Assembly: GCA_023053575.1 (NCBI GenBank)
Contig: JAKZAP010000010.1
Coordinates: 21,016,628 to 21,080,627 of the forward strand
DNA from: Branchinecta lynchi
Taxonomy: Eukaryota; Arthropoda; Branchiopoda; Anostraca; Branchinectidae
Direction: 5' to 3'
Length of the DNA: 64,000 nucleotides
In this document: piece by piece, positions 43,424 to 54,709 of the stretch
Numbering within the stretch: the stretch's first letter is position 1
Layout of the letters: each line of letters starts with the position of its first letter
The notes under the pieces: model-generated
What the model was told of the DNA's origin: nothing
What the model saw: only the letters and a program-made list of their open reading frames with translations
Database searches by the model: none
Position numbers and translations under genes: made by a program

Positions 43424-44038
43424 CCCGATGAAAACTTTATCTCAAAATAGTAGCATGACGTTGTACGAAAAAGTTAGCATGCAGTACGAACTGCGATGCT
43501 ATTACATGCTTCTATGTCAAGGCTACCGTGTTACTGCATTCTACTGCATGCTACTATTAGCAAGACTGGATGCTACTATAGCGAGAAAGGATGCTACTGG
43601 ATACTACTGCTTAAGATTGGCCCAGTCTGAGGCACATTAGATGATAATATTCTTTGCTATTACATATCAATACATGTAACTTTTTCCTACAACTACGCAG
43701 GCTACACATTTTTCATCGGGCATTTTTTTTCATCGAGTCTCCGATAAATTCGTTCGCTTATGGTGGTGTCAGGCATTATATGACAGTTTACTGCATGCTA
43801 CTAATTAACAAGACTGGATGCTACTATAGCGAGAAAGGGTGCTACTGGATACTACTGCTTAAGATTAGCTCAATCTGGGCCATATTAGATGATAATATTC
43901 TTTACTATTACATATCAATACATGTAACTTTTTCCTACAGCTACGCAGGCTACATATTTTTCATCGGGCATTTTTTTTTCATCGAGTCTCCGATAAATTC
44001 GTACGCTTAGGTGGTGTCAGACATTATATGACAGTTTA
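43424..44038 (+). mobile_element. MITE with CCCGATG termini, copy 3, tandemly duplicated 3' part
   Basis: A complete MITE (43424-43720, flanks ca/ca) ends ACATTTTTCATCGGG. A 247-bp segment from 43544 to 43790, covering the 3' part of the MITE and 70 bp of flank, is repeated at 43791-44038. The second unit stops 25 bp before the alkaline phosphatase exon. Confidence 0.75.
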
Positions 44039-44062
44039 AGTCTCACGTCCTTCTCCTTTCAG

Positions 44063-44237
44063 ACTTACGCTAATGATGGGCAAATTTCGGATTCCGCGGC
44101 AAGCGCGACGGCCATGTTCTGTGGAGTGAAAGCAAACTTGGAGACAATCGGCCTTGATAGCGGCGCGAAGTTTGAAGATTGCATTTCATCACTAAGCTCC
44201 CGGGTTCCTTCCATATTCGATTGGGCTCAGCAACAAG
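44063..44237 (+). CDS. Alkaline phosphatase, internal exon
   Basis: Bounded by a pyrimidine-rich acceptor (TTCTCCTTTCAG, ending 44062) and the donor CAACAAG|GTTAGT (intron from 44238). 58 codons plus one base, open, starting in phase 0. The peptide begins TYANDGQISDSAASATAM and continues FCGVKANLETIGL, which is the segment of animal alkaline phosphatases around the catalytic serine (the S of the D-S-A-x-x-A-T-A motif), ending FDWAQQQG. The nucleophile is conserved. These secreted or GPI-anchored zinc metalloenzymes hydrolyse phosphate monoesters. No other exon of the gene was found; the flanking introns are full of MITE and HINE-like sequence. Confidence 0.85.
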
Positions 44238-44399
44238 GTTAGTTCTTCCACGGTAGAGGGAGCAAGATTTATTTACTAAAATATTTGTTCGCTGTTTGTT
44301 ATAAACGAAGAAATCGACTTGGCGTTGAAAGGCGCGTAGCAAAAGTGTTCCTTTAGGCAGCGCTGGATTGTCTATGCAAACCCGTAACCGCCCTCATTA

Positions 44400-44600
44400 G
44401 GCCTCAACCGATGACGTTGTTACTTTATTTATCGTTATTACTCTCTTGTCTCGAGGACGATACTCAAGCCGATGATCTATGCCTGTCTTAAGGACATTAC
44501 AAGGTAGCGTTCGAGCGGCGGGGAATATTCAACTCTCGAAGGCGTATAGTGATCGTAGTCCTTTGTTTATGGAGGACGGTTCCTTTCGTTGAAACTTACT
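44400..44600 (+). repeat. Dispersed repeat, related to 33880-34060
   Basis: Partial similarity in order (CGATGATC, AAGGTAGCGT, CGAAGGCGTATAG, GATCGTAGTCC). It lies in the presumed intron downstream of the alkaline phosphatase exon. Confidence 0.45.
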
Positions 44601-44782
44601 TTAATTCTTCTTCAACTTTCTCTTTACAATCGCACGTCTGTCTATGTTAAACACTTAAGATCGTCTGCCAGTTTTAGGCTTCACATCAAATTCCTATCTT
44701 TCTTACTGCCAAGCCCTAACCTTGAAACCGGTATTTTTTAAAAATTATATAATAAAAATTCAAATTTTGGTTGGTTTTGTTG

Positions 44783-45853
44783 TTTTTGGGATCCCAAAAC
44801 GTAAGTGGAGGGATACCTATGACATCGCAAAAGTTGTCCGTCTGTCCGTCCGTCCGTCCGTCCGTCCGTCCGTCCGTCTGTCCGTCCGTCTGTAAGCACG
44901 ATAACTCTCGAAGGGAGTGAGATATTTTGATGAAACTTGGTGTGAGGATTCGTTGGGTCGTCGGACCAGTCAAGTTCGTAGATGGGCTATGTAGCCCTAC
45001 ATTTAGGGGTGGGGGAGGGGGTTTAAATTAAGGGGCAAACAAAATATTTTGAAACAGCTAATGTGATAGTCGATTATGGGGTAAGAAGACATGCTGAGCA
45101 CGATGGTGAAAACTATTTTGTCATCGAACGAGTAGTTCGCCCGGAATCCGGCCAAAACCGGAAAGTTTGTTAAAAGTAAAAGTTTTATTTGAAGTTGATT
45201 AGATGTTCGATTTAGGGGTAGGAAGACATGCTGAAGACGATGGTGAAAACCATTTTGTCATCGGACAAGTAGTTCGCCCGGAATCCGGCCAAAACCGGAA
45301 AGTTTGTTGAAAGTAAAAGTTTTATTTGAAGTTGATTAGATGTTCGATTTAGGGGTAGGAAGACATGCTGAAGACGATGGTGAAAATCATTTTCTTGACG
45401 GACAAGTAGTTCGCCCGGAATCCGGCCAAAACCGGAAAATTTGTTAAAAGCAAAAGTTCGAGTAGATGACAGATTAAGGGGAAGAAGGGAGGCTGAGTCG
45501 GTTTATGACGATGTTTTTTTACCCGGACATATAATTTTTCCGGAATCCGGTTGTAACCGGATTTTTTTTAAGTCAAACTTTTATTCAAAGTTGATTAGAT
45601 GTTCTTTATAGGGATAAGGAGATACGCTGGTTTTGTTTCTGTATTTTTTTTGTTTGCTGGGCTAGTAGTTCGGTCGGAAATCGGCAGGAAGTCCCGGTCA
45701 GTATCGTCAAAATAGATATGGTTTATAGAGGTATATCTGAACTTGGTTTTCTCTGATAATTAGCCTGTCCAAGACTGGATCTGGCGAAGACAAGACTCGA
45801 TTGTCTGAATCAAATATTAGATTTTTGGGATCCCATCGACACCTTTGGTCTTG
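44783..45853 (+). mobile_element. HINE-like family A, full-length copy
   Basis: 5' TTTTTGGGATCCCAAAACG, an expanded GTCC/GTCT microsatellite (about 44836-44893), three core units with TTGAAGTTGATTAGATGTTC, then diverged units and the 3' block CAAGACTC...GGGATCCC...GGTCTTG ending 45853, followed by TTGTTTT. Confidence 0.8.
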
Positions 45854-46615
45854 TTGTTTTGGGCAGTCAAAGTTTCAACCTGATGTTTTTTAAGGAACTG
45901 AAGTGATATTTAGAATCTCCTTGCTAGTTTTCCTTTGTTGTAAAGGAAGGAGATTTTAAATCGGGAGTTTGGTTGTTGGTTTTTGGTTGTTTTTTTGTAG
46001 GTGAGTGAAGGAATAAGTTTTAAGGTTTTTTGTTGTTTTTTCATTGAAGTAATTTTTTGCCACTGTAAGAGAGATTCTCTAAGGACGGTAGAGCATCTTG
46101 AAACAGGTAGTGCGTGATTTAAAATTTTTCGTTTTTTGGTGGTTGTTTTTTCCTGATCGATCTATAAAATTTGACTGCTTGATTCGAAGTGGAAAAAATT
46201 GTACATATTTTGGGTTTTTGCCAGGTTTTAAAAATATGAGTAGATTAATGGTAAAGAAGAAAATATATTTAATGGTTGTAAAATATGGTAGATAAAATTC
46301 TATATTGTTAGAAAAAATGAAAAAAGGGTAGATTTAGGTTGTAGGTTTAGATTTTATGGAGAAAGGGTTTTTGAATGAGAGAGTGAGTTTTGATGAGAAT
46401 ATTTAATATAAAAATTAAATTTTGAAAGGAGAAGTTAAAATTTAGAGTTGATAAATTACAAAGATAATAGGTTTAAGATGAAAGTGTAGGTGACGTTAAA
46501 GTAGGGTAAATTTTTACGTAAATTTTGTAGTAACGTCACTGAGTTGGAGGGGGAGACGTAGCCACTTGTTTTGGTTCAATCCAAAGCAAGAACAAATGAA
46601 AAAGAAGCTACGCGG
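45854..46615 (+). other. C-depleted, strand-asymmetric sequence
   Basis: From about 46215 to 46490 the plus strand has only a handful of C while G is common. An inverted pair GTGACGTTA (46490) / TAACGTCAC (near 46530) closes the stretch. Followed by a 26-A run (46620-46645). No known gene in any frame with the standard code; an invertebrate mitochondrial reading gave nothing recognisable either. Confidence 0.5.
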
Positions 46616-47210
46616 GAATAAAAAAAAAAAAAAAAAAAAAAAAAACCTTGAAAGTTCAACTGACTGCACTCGCTACCTACAAATCTTAAACCAAAGTTCC
46701 AATGATATGCGACTGAAAACTCGGGAGAAGATGCTCGACATCGGAAAACTGATAAGGCTACTTCCACCGTCCCGAGGCTTAAATTATTACCGAATATGGA
46801 GTTGCTTTTCTCAGCCCGCATTACATTACGGAGAAAGTCAACTTTAATATTTAATATCCTAATACTATCCATAGCAGGCACTAGTCCTTATAGCAGCCGT
46901 GCCAGTAATTATGTCCTTTGTCCCACTTCGTTTTCCTATTTCGATCGTTAAATTCAGGGTCAAGCTGCTCAAGCTGGAAAGTGAACTTCAAAGGGAAGTT
47001 ATCTTCAAGTTCGCTTCTCAGCTTGAGCCTGATGAGGACCCTGGCCAAGAAGGGCCGATATAGCGCTCTGATAAAGTTCAGCTGGCGTATCCATTTTTTC
47101 ACTATCAACTATGGTGAAACAGGGTAATCTTCCGACTGTCGGATTCGATTTCTGGGACCGGAAAGGCGGTTTTGGACTAGCTGAAAGTGCCCTAATAAGC
47201 TTGCAATCCA

Positions 47211-47720
47211 AATACCGCGGCGGAACCAGCGACTTCTGTTCTTTGACATTTTCCTAATAACTTACAGGTCTCGAGCTTTTGCTCGCTTTATGGGTTAATC
47301 GCACGCGTTGATACTCGGTTTTAATGACCTAATTAGTGAGAACTCTAGATTTTAAACTTCACATCGTTGAAATCAGAGTTTCGTCCAAGACGCAGGGAAA
47401 CCAAGATAGAACAGTCGAGTACAATTTCTTACACAGAGGAAAGTTTGCTCATCCCGTCCCTGTTTTAATCCGTCCCCTGTTCAGTGTGCACCTTAATTGC
47501 TTAATTAGTGATCCGTTCAAAGCCGCTTAGCATTACCATGAATATCCCAGGAGATACAGAAAAAAAAACGGTATCTTAGCTGGGCCCCTTCCAATCCCCC
47601 ATCCAGGCTTCCCTTTGTTCTCCAAAGTTAATTGCATGGTTCCTTGGAGCCAAAAACAAAATAGCTTTTCTGTTTCCTCGAGAATTCACTCGATTTTCTG
47701 AGGATTTTCCACCGTGGGGT
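47211..47720. other. Unassigned sequence
   Basis: Moderately balanced composition, with a 64-codon plus frame (47336-47530), not recognised. 47015-47065 just upstream contains a fragment of the fold-back repeat (CCAAGAAGGGCCGATATAGCG). Confidence 0.3.
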
Positions 47721-47862
47721 CAGAGCAAAATAATACTAGGGAGTAGCACCAAGACCTATACTTTCCAAGCTTTGCAAACAGGGCATACTCGAAGCGCCGC
47801 CCACTAGGGCTTGCGGCATTTAAAGCGAAAATTCTAGTAAATCTAAAGTGCGGTCTTGTCAT
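47721..47862 (+). mobile_element. hAT-like MITE family 2, 5' fragment
   Basis: CAGAGCAAAATAATACTAGG, GGAGTAGCACCAAGACC and AAATTCTAGTAAATCTAAAG match family 2, but the right half is absent; the sequence passes into the frame starting 47861. Confidence 0.6.
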
Positions 47863-48513
47863 GAACTATTCCGCTTCCCTCTCCTTAGCTACGTCCCGAT
47901 CCGGTGAAATGATTGTGGTTTTGACGGATACTAGTTGTCGCTGTTTAGCGGCTGGACCAGCGACAGTCTGTATTGTGGGCCGAGAAGGTGTGAGGTCATT
48001 TTTCGATGGGTCGGATTTTTACGAACACACTGTCAACTTTGTTTCCCACAAAACCTTCACGGTAGCCAACGTTATCCACAATTTACTTGAACACAATTCA
48101 CTATGAACGCCAATCCGCCATTGCTAATTAACTATTCATTGATTTCCTGTCGCTGGTCAAAAATTACTAGAACCTTCGAGAAGATCGAGGGGCATGTAAG
48201 ACGATTAAAACAACTAAGTATATCACTCTGTGGACGTCTAGATATGTCGGAAGAAGAAATCATCGGTCAGTTTGACATTTTTTGGTCTCGGAAGCTGAAT
48301 ATTATTTTGCTCAATTCCATAATCTTCAAGAAATCATTAAAACAAATTTAGTATAATTCACGGCGTTTGTTTATTGTGATCTAGTTTACATCCTTAGTTC
48401 TTTGGACTTATTGGAATTAACAAGAAAAATCCGAAAACACAATACTTAAAGAAATCGATAATGCAAATAATTAGTTTAATTTTTCTACACATGCACATGC
48501 CTGCTACAATAAC
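47861..48513 (+). repeat. Segmental repeat, copy 2 (filled site), with ORFs
   Basis: From 47978 the sequence matches 35517-36000. The frames 47861-48106 (81 codons) and 48103-48351 (82 codons) overlap by four bases, but the corresponding frames in copy 1 are broken, so coding is unproven. It ends at CCTGCTACAATAA, where family A inserted, and resumes at 49553 with CACTTTGTTAGATCC. Confidence 0.6.
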
Positions 48514-49552
48514 AAGACCAAAGGTTTCGATGGGATCCCAAATTTAATATTTGCTGACGACAATTAGGTCTTGTAGATATTCGGTCTTCAACAGACTTCT
48601 TAAACAATTTTACTTTTAAAATTTACAAACACGATAAGACCAATGTTAAGAATGGGAGAAGACCAATTTTGTATTTTTACAGTTTAAACCGGATACGCCA
48701 GCTGAATTTCAACAAGTTCAGATATATTCAGATATCCGTTTTGCGCTGTGAAATATGGATTCAGCATATTGTTTACCCTATTTCCTACGTCGTATCTCCT
48801 TCTTTCCTTACTTCTGCCCAACTTCCCGTTTTGGCCGGATTCCGGCCAAACTACTTCTCTGGCAAAAAACTAAAGCTCAAAAACGAATTCAGCATGTCTC
48901 TTTACCCCTACATCCAACCTCTAATCAATTCAGGTTAAACTTTTACTTCTAACACCGAGCGATCCATATGTCTGGTAATAAAATTATTGTCATAAGCGAA
49001 TTCAGCATGTCTTTTTACCCACAAATCGAACATCTTATCAAATTTAAATAAAACTTTTATTATTAACAAATTCTCAAGTTTCGGCCGGAATCCGGCGAAC
49101 TAATTGTCCGGCGAGAAAATAAATTTCACGTTCGGACTCATCACGTCTGCTTGCCCCTGAATCGAACCTCTAATCAACTTTATGTTAAACTTTTACTTTT
49201 CACAAATTTTCCGGTTTTCGCCTGATTCCGGGTGAATGATTTAACCGGCAAGAAAATAAATTTCATATTCGAATTCAGCATGTCTCCTTACCCCTAAATC
49301 AACTATCTTAAAAGCATTTAAAAAAGTATTTTTTGCCCCTCTATTTGAAACCCCTCCTCCACCCTCAAATATGGGGCTACAGAGTCCATCTTCGAACTTG
49401 AACTGTTCTTAGACCAAAAGGATCCTCCCGCCAAGTTTCATCCAAAAATCTCCATCCCCTCGACAGTTATCATGTGGACGCACGGACAGACAGACGGACA
49501 ACTTTTGCGATGTTATAGGTATCCCTCCACTTACGTTTTGGGATCCCAAAAA
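48514..49552 (-). mobile_element. HINE-like family A with identifiable empty site
   Basis: Minus-oriented copy from CAAGACCAAAGGTTTCG to ACGTTTTGGGATCCCAAAAA. The paralogous segment at 35983-36003 lacks it and reads CTACAATAAAAACATTTTG. The junction falls inside the A run (T run in element orientation), with no clear target duplication. Confidence 0.85.
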
Positions 49553-49590
49553 CACTTTGTTAGATCCAAAGTCAAACTATGATTCCATCC

Positions 49591-50130
49591 TCCCCATATC
49601 GGGCGCTTCCGACCCGCACCACTAGATGACCCAGCGGTCGGATCGAGTCGTGGTTTCATCTTGGGTCTTGAGTCGGATGGTTCCAGACGTTGCAAGTGCT
49701 GGAATGCTTATGATATAGCTCCTTTAATTCTTTTGTGCTGAAAAGACCAGAAAAGTTTTTGTTTTGTATTAATGTATGTCGAAGGGAAAAGACACGACAT
49801 GAAGGGGATGTCAGAAGACGGATCTAAAATGACCACCATCATCTTACAAAGACGGCAAGCCTGTGAAGTATCCTCACTCTCCCAATTCCGAGGGTGAGGT
49901 AGCTCCCAATTCCGAGGGTGAGGTAGGACCGTTCTTCTTTTCTTCTTTCTTTTTTTGTTCAAATCCCCGTTGGACAATGAAAGTATTATCTCCACCGTTA
50001 TTCCCGATGATTACTGATGCGCTATCGTATTTGGTGTTCTGCTGTGCGCTAGTGAGTGAATTTATTAAGTGATTACGGCATTTCACAGCTAATAAAGGAA
50101 CTAAACTAAACATCTAAAATAAACTACAGA
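49591..50130 (-). other. Unassigned, with a 21-bp tandem duplication
   Basis: CCAATTCCGAGGGTGAGGTAG occurs twice (about 49880-49922). A 95-codon minus frame over 49708-49995 includes CRLCKMMVVILDP, but no second zinc ligand pair, so no domain call is made. No splice signals support an exon. Confidence 0.3.
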
Positions 50131-50139
50131 TCACACAAT

Positions 50140-50812
50140 TTCGTACAAACAACTAATCAAAAAAGAAAAAAAGACATAAATAATACACTGTGAATTTCAT
50201 TAAAAAAAAAAAAAAAGCACATACTTTTAAATTAAATCATAATTCCAAATCCAAACGTTTAATTTTCCGAATATATTCCAACACAATATTTCTAACGTTC
50301 CTAAGTTTAAAAACCAAATCAAGTTGAAATGGAAAAGGAACATCGATAATATTCGTGAAATAATAGATCTAAGCGTTCGCGAACAGAAATAGGGCACTCA
50401 GAAAGAAAATGGTAGCATATCTCGTTTTCACCACAAAGGTACAATCCGTATCAATTTTGTTTATTCATAGTTTCGTACAAACAACTAATAAAAAAAGACC
50501 TAAATAATACAATTCCACTAAAAAAAAAAAAAAAAATTCCACTAAAAAAAAAAAAAAAAATAGCACATACTTTTAAATTAAATCATAATTCCAAATCCAA
50601 ACGTTTAGTTTTCCGAATATATTCCAACACAATATTTCTAACGTTCCTAAGTTTAAAAAACAAAAACAAGATGAAATGGAAAAGGAATATTGATAACATT
50701 CGTGAAATAATAGATCTAAGCGTTGGCGAACAAAAATAGGGCAATCAGAAAGAAAATGGTAGCATATCTCGTTTTCACCACAAAGGTACAATCCGTATCA
50801 ATTTTGTTTATT
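50140..50812 (-). pseudogene. LINE C-terminal region and tail, tandemly duplicated
   Basis: The minus frame 50791-50573 reads LCGENEICYHFLSDC, a CxxC-like/H/C knuckle of LINE ORF2 ends with the first cysteine mutated, then hydrophobic residues to a stop. About 330 bp (50140-50467) is duplicated at 50473-50812, each unit ending with A runs (50203-50215, 50520-50535, 50547-50561). Shared blocks include TTCCAAATCCAAACGTTTA and GTTCCTAAGTTTAAAAA. Confidence 0.6.
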
Positions 50813-51017
50813 CTGTGAACCTAAGTTGAAAGATCTGACTGCTTGAGGCGAGAATACGCAGTGGCGAAAGATATTTCAGTAGCCAGGGAGTTTCTCAGGA
50901 GTGATAGCAAATAGTAGCAGACAGTAGTAGATATAGGTGGAGAAATGTATTTGTGGATAAATTCGATACGCCGTCAGGAGAGTAAGTAGGGGAGCTCGGG
51001 CTTGACCTGGACACTAA

Positions 51018-52440
51018 TTTTTGGGATCCCAAAACGTAAGTGGAGGGATACCTATGACATCGCAAAAGTTGTCCGTCTGTCCGTCCGTCCGTCCGTCCGT
51101 CCGTCTGTAAGCACGATAACTCTCGAAGGGAATGAGATATTTCGATGAAACTTGGTGTGAGGATTCGTTGGGTCGTCGGACCAGTCAAGTTAGTAGATGG
51201 GCTTTGTAGCTCTACATTTAGGGGTGGGGGAGGGGATTCAAATTAAGGGGCAAACAAAATATTTTGAAACATCTAATGTGATAGTCGATTATGGGGTAAG
51301 AAGACATGCCGAGCACGATGGTGAAAACCATTTTGTCATCGGACAAGTAGTTCAACCGGAATCCGGACAAAATCGGAAAGTTTGTTGAAAGTAAAAGTTT
51401 TATTTGAAGTTGATTAGATGTTCGATTTATGGGTAGGAAGACATGCTGAAGACGATGGTGAAAATTATTTTCTCGACGGACAAGTATTTCGCCCGGAATC
51501 CGGCCCAAACCGGAAAGTTTGTTGAAAGTAAAAGTTTTATTTGAAATTGATTACATGTTCGATTTAGGGGTAGGAAGACATGCTGAAGACGATGGTGAAA
51601 ACTATTTTCTCGACGGACAAGTATTTCGCCCGGAATCCGGCCAAACCGGAAAGTTTGTTGAAAGTAAAAGTTTATTTGAAGTTGATTAGATGTTCGATTT
51701 AGAGGTAGGAAGACATGCTGAAGACGATGGTGAAAACTATTTTCTTGACGGACAAGTATTTCGACCGGAATCCGGTCCAAACCGGAAAGTTTGTCAAAAT
51801 TAAAAGTTTTATTTGGAGTTGATTAGATGTTCGATTTAGGGCAAGAAGACATGCTGAACACTTATGTGAAAACAATTTTCTACCCGGACATGTAGTTCGC
51901 CCGGAATCCGGCCAAAACCGGAAAACTGTTGGAAGTCAAAGTTTTATTTCTAGTTGATTAGGTAAGCGATTTAAGGGTAAGAAGAGATGCTGAGTCCCTG
52001 TATGACAATCATATTTTACCCGGACATATAGTTCGACCGGAATCCGGCTGGAATCGGAAAATTTGTTTATAAGCTAAATTTCTGTTTGAAGTTGATTAGA
52101 GGTTCATTACTGGGAAAAGAAGATACCCTGATTTCGTCTTTGAGCTTTCTTTTTTCGCCACACAAGTAGTTCTGGAGTTCGGCCGGAACCGGGCAATTGG
52201 CAGAAGTGGCAGGAAGTTTTCTTCAAAACAGATATGACTTATAGGGGTAAACACACATGCTGAATCCATATCTGAACTTGGTTTTCTCAGGTGATTAGCT
52301 ATTTGGACTTAATCTGTTTCTGAATTTTAATTGTAAAAATGTTCAAGGAGTCTGGCGATGACTTGATCTGGCTAAGGAAAGACCCGGTTGTCTGGATCAG
52401 ATATTGAATTTTTGGGATCCCATCGAAACCTTTGGTCTTG
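51018..52440 (+). mobile_element. HINE-like family A, longest copy
   Basis: 1.42 kb. 5' TTTTTGGGATCCCAAAACG; GTCC/GTCT microsatellite 51069-51110; at least five core units of about 130 bp (AAGTTTGTTGAAAGTAAAAG recurs at about 51377, 51517 and 51651); the 3' block ends CTTTGGTCTTG at 52440, followed by TTTTTC. Closest in structure to 4442-5709, with more core units. Confidence 0.8.
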
Positions 52441-53760
52441 TTTTTCTTTTCTTTCTAGACCGCCATTTCTTGGTGGATTTACATCGTTTTTGTTTTCAAA
52501 TGTGTAGAATGTCTAGAATAGCTGGTGATTTTTTCAGATTTTTGTCTACATCATGTTTTTTAAGTAAACATTTTTTTTCTGTTTTTCAATTTGTCCGAAC
52601 CAACCCCGTACCCATGGTCCGTCGGTAATCGACGTATTTCAATCAATCAATCAATCAAGTTTAATCCGAATAGCTAAAAGCTAGAAAAGGAATAAATAAA
52701 ATAATATGTATTTAAACATATTAAAACGTGGAAACGATAATAATACACCTCCAAATTAGATACAAAACCAAAGAAAACGAATGTTTCAATTGCCGAAGTT
52801 GCATTAAAATGAAAATCTTCAATTTACACTTTAAGTTTACCTAGCAATTACTGGGGCTGGTAACTTCAAATTTATGTCAATAAAGATTCTTCAGAAAGAT
52901 GATTTTAGTCCCACTCTGGCGCAGAAAGAATATATTAACGCCCCTCAACCTATTTTCTTTCAACGACCTGTTCGACTTTCCCGCATAAGAAACACATTGG
53001 TTTGACCTTTTCCCAAACTGAAATTCACAAGGACGAATTTTTGCGTTTTTCTTCCCTCCTTAAAATATCGTAAATATTAAATTCATTAAATACAAACTTT
53101 TTGATCTTTTACTTTATTGTAGACAATTCTACTAACTCGTTTTCTTTGGTTGTGGCTTATCCTTTTTAGCGTTAATTTGTCTCGAGTTTGACAATAAATT
53201 CTGTGAACAAAAACACGATAATGATTCTGAAAATATTTTTTGTATTTTTCCAACTCAGTTTTGGGTTTTGAAGGGGTGTCAGTAGGCAAAGATTGTCCGA
53301 ACCAACCCCACCCTGACTAAAATAACAAAATGGTGTACCAGAGGAAAATTAAGTGATCTATCTCGAAAATACTACGCAGGCTATAAATCCTTATCACTAA
53401 GCTATATCTAACCTTTTAATCGCCTTCCAGCTACCACAAATCTTCTCGGTACAGCTTTTTAACCTACCATGAGCTAAAAACTTTTACCTCAAGAAAACCA
53501 ATTTTTCAACTTTTTATCAAAACCAGAAAGTATTTACCATGAAACTTTGGTACAAAGGCACTAGAATGCAGATGCTATGTATTTTTCAGATTTTAGCGAC
53601 AACTTTTAATATTTGCTTCGCGGGTGTCGAGACCAGCCCCGTGTCCGATCCAACCCCGAGCTCCCCTACAATTGGAAGAATAAAAGTAGCATGAGGAAAA
53701 GGATCATTCAACATTCAACAAACTATGTTTTTACAGTTGTGTCAATGTCCTAAGTCGGTA
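52441..53760. other. Unassigned, AT-rich, with a recurrent motif
   Basis: A (CAAT)n tract at 52643-52656 is probably a minus LINE tail. TTGTCCGAACCAACCCC occurs at 52590-52606 and 53295-53311, with a related TGTCCGATCCAACCCC at 53642, spaced about 0.7 and 0.35 kb. A basic minus frame (53289-53086) is unrecognised. No LTR for the downstream element could be demonstrated here. Confidence 0.35.
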
Positions 53761-53955
53761 GTGCTGCACCGCACAATGGTTGTGCATCACTGCACAAAAG
53801 AAGTGCTTCACAGCACACGGTTTGTGCATTACCGCACAGAAGTAGCGTTTCACAGAACAGTAGTAGTGCTTCATATCACACGGCTTGTGCATCACTGCAC
53901 AATAGTGGTACTTCAGAACACACATATTGTGCATATCTGCACAAAGATCGTGCAC
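53761..53955. repeat. 21-bp minisatellite, open on both strands
   Basis: Nine 21-bp units, most beginning GTGCATCACTGCACA or GTGCTTCACAGCACA, plus a final GTGCAC. They encode seven-residue repeats of the form H-x-x-T-x-x-V on plus, and C-A-V-M-H-K-P-type repeats on minus. GTGCA/TGCAC makes each unit partly palindromic. It ends five bases before the gag-like ATG of the next element. Confidence 0.85.
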
Positions 53956-53959
53956 TAGG

Positions 53960-54689
53960 ATGATTACGACTGTTCAGGCAACAAACGCCCTTATCCAAAA
54001 CGATCCGGTTGCTGCTACATCATCTACCATCCATATGGAGAAGTACACAGACGCGACGGAGATCGACACCTACCTATCCACTTGACCGAACAGTATGGTT
54101 GAATAACTGGAATCCATCCACATGGGCATCCCGACTCACTGTGTTACTCACTGGTAAAGCAGCAGAAGCGGCGGCCTCAGTCCCAGTTTCCAAGAGCTCT
54201 ATCTACCCGCGACTATGACGCGCAGTACTTCGCAGATCTCAAGGAACAGAAGAAACCTACCGCCAGCGTTTTAGGACGCTGGAGAAACAGCAAGTTCAGT
54301 CTTTTTCGGACTATGGGCTCCAGTTGAAGGATCAAATGAACAAATGGCTCCGGGCACCAGGATATGAAAGTCTGACCAATGCGGACGATCTCAAACTTTT
54401 GGTACATCAAATCCTGAGGCGAGTCGTTGTAGAGCAGTACACGAACTCAGTCAAAAACGGAGAGCTGAGGCTGAGACTACGAGAGTTAAGAGACCCAACA
54501 CTAGAGGAAGTTTCAGCTTGCAGAAAACTCCTTCATAGCCCGAAAGGAGGAGCGAGTGATTGCGAAAATTCAAATCAACCTTCGAAAAAACAGCCGGCTA
54601 GAGCAGTACAGCAACCACGTTCCGTTTCAGGTTTGAGACGGCACGGCCAGCCGATTTCGAAAATAAACCTTCCACTTCCAGAACTGTAG
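53960..54689 (+). pseudogene. Ty3/gypsy-type gag with SCAN-like region (broken)
   Basis: An ATG at 53960 opens 41 codons to a stop at 54083; the following frame (54086-54218) continues a capsid-like stretch (ASRLTVLLTGKAAEAAA). After another shift, 54324-54689 is open for 121 codons and contains QMNKWLRAPGYESLTNADDL, then LLVHQILRRVVVEQY and REL...PTLEEVSACRKLL. This pattern of helices resembles the SCAN fold, known to derive from Gmr1-like gypsy capsids. At least two frame breaks; not functional. Confidence 0.65.
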
Positions 54690-54709
54690 AAAGGACTAAC
54701 CCCGTGTCC

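Noticed and set aside
46098..46295. Nuclear mitochondrial insertion
   Set aside because: Strand skew is suggestive, but neither standard nor invertebrate mitochondrial translation gives a recognisable mitochondrial protein.
49708..49995. ZAD or other zinc-finger exon
   Set aside because: Only one CxxC pair is visible, there is a tandem duplication within the frame and no splice sites.
53281..53700. 5' LTR for the gypsy-type element
   Set aside because: No direct repeat of this region was found downstream of 58203 and no primer binding site precedes gag; the recurring CCGAACCAACCCC motif is too short.
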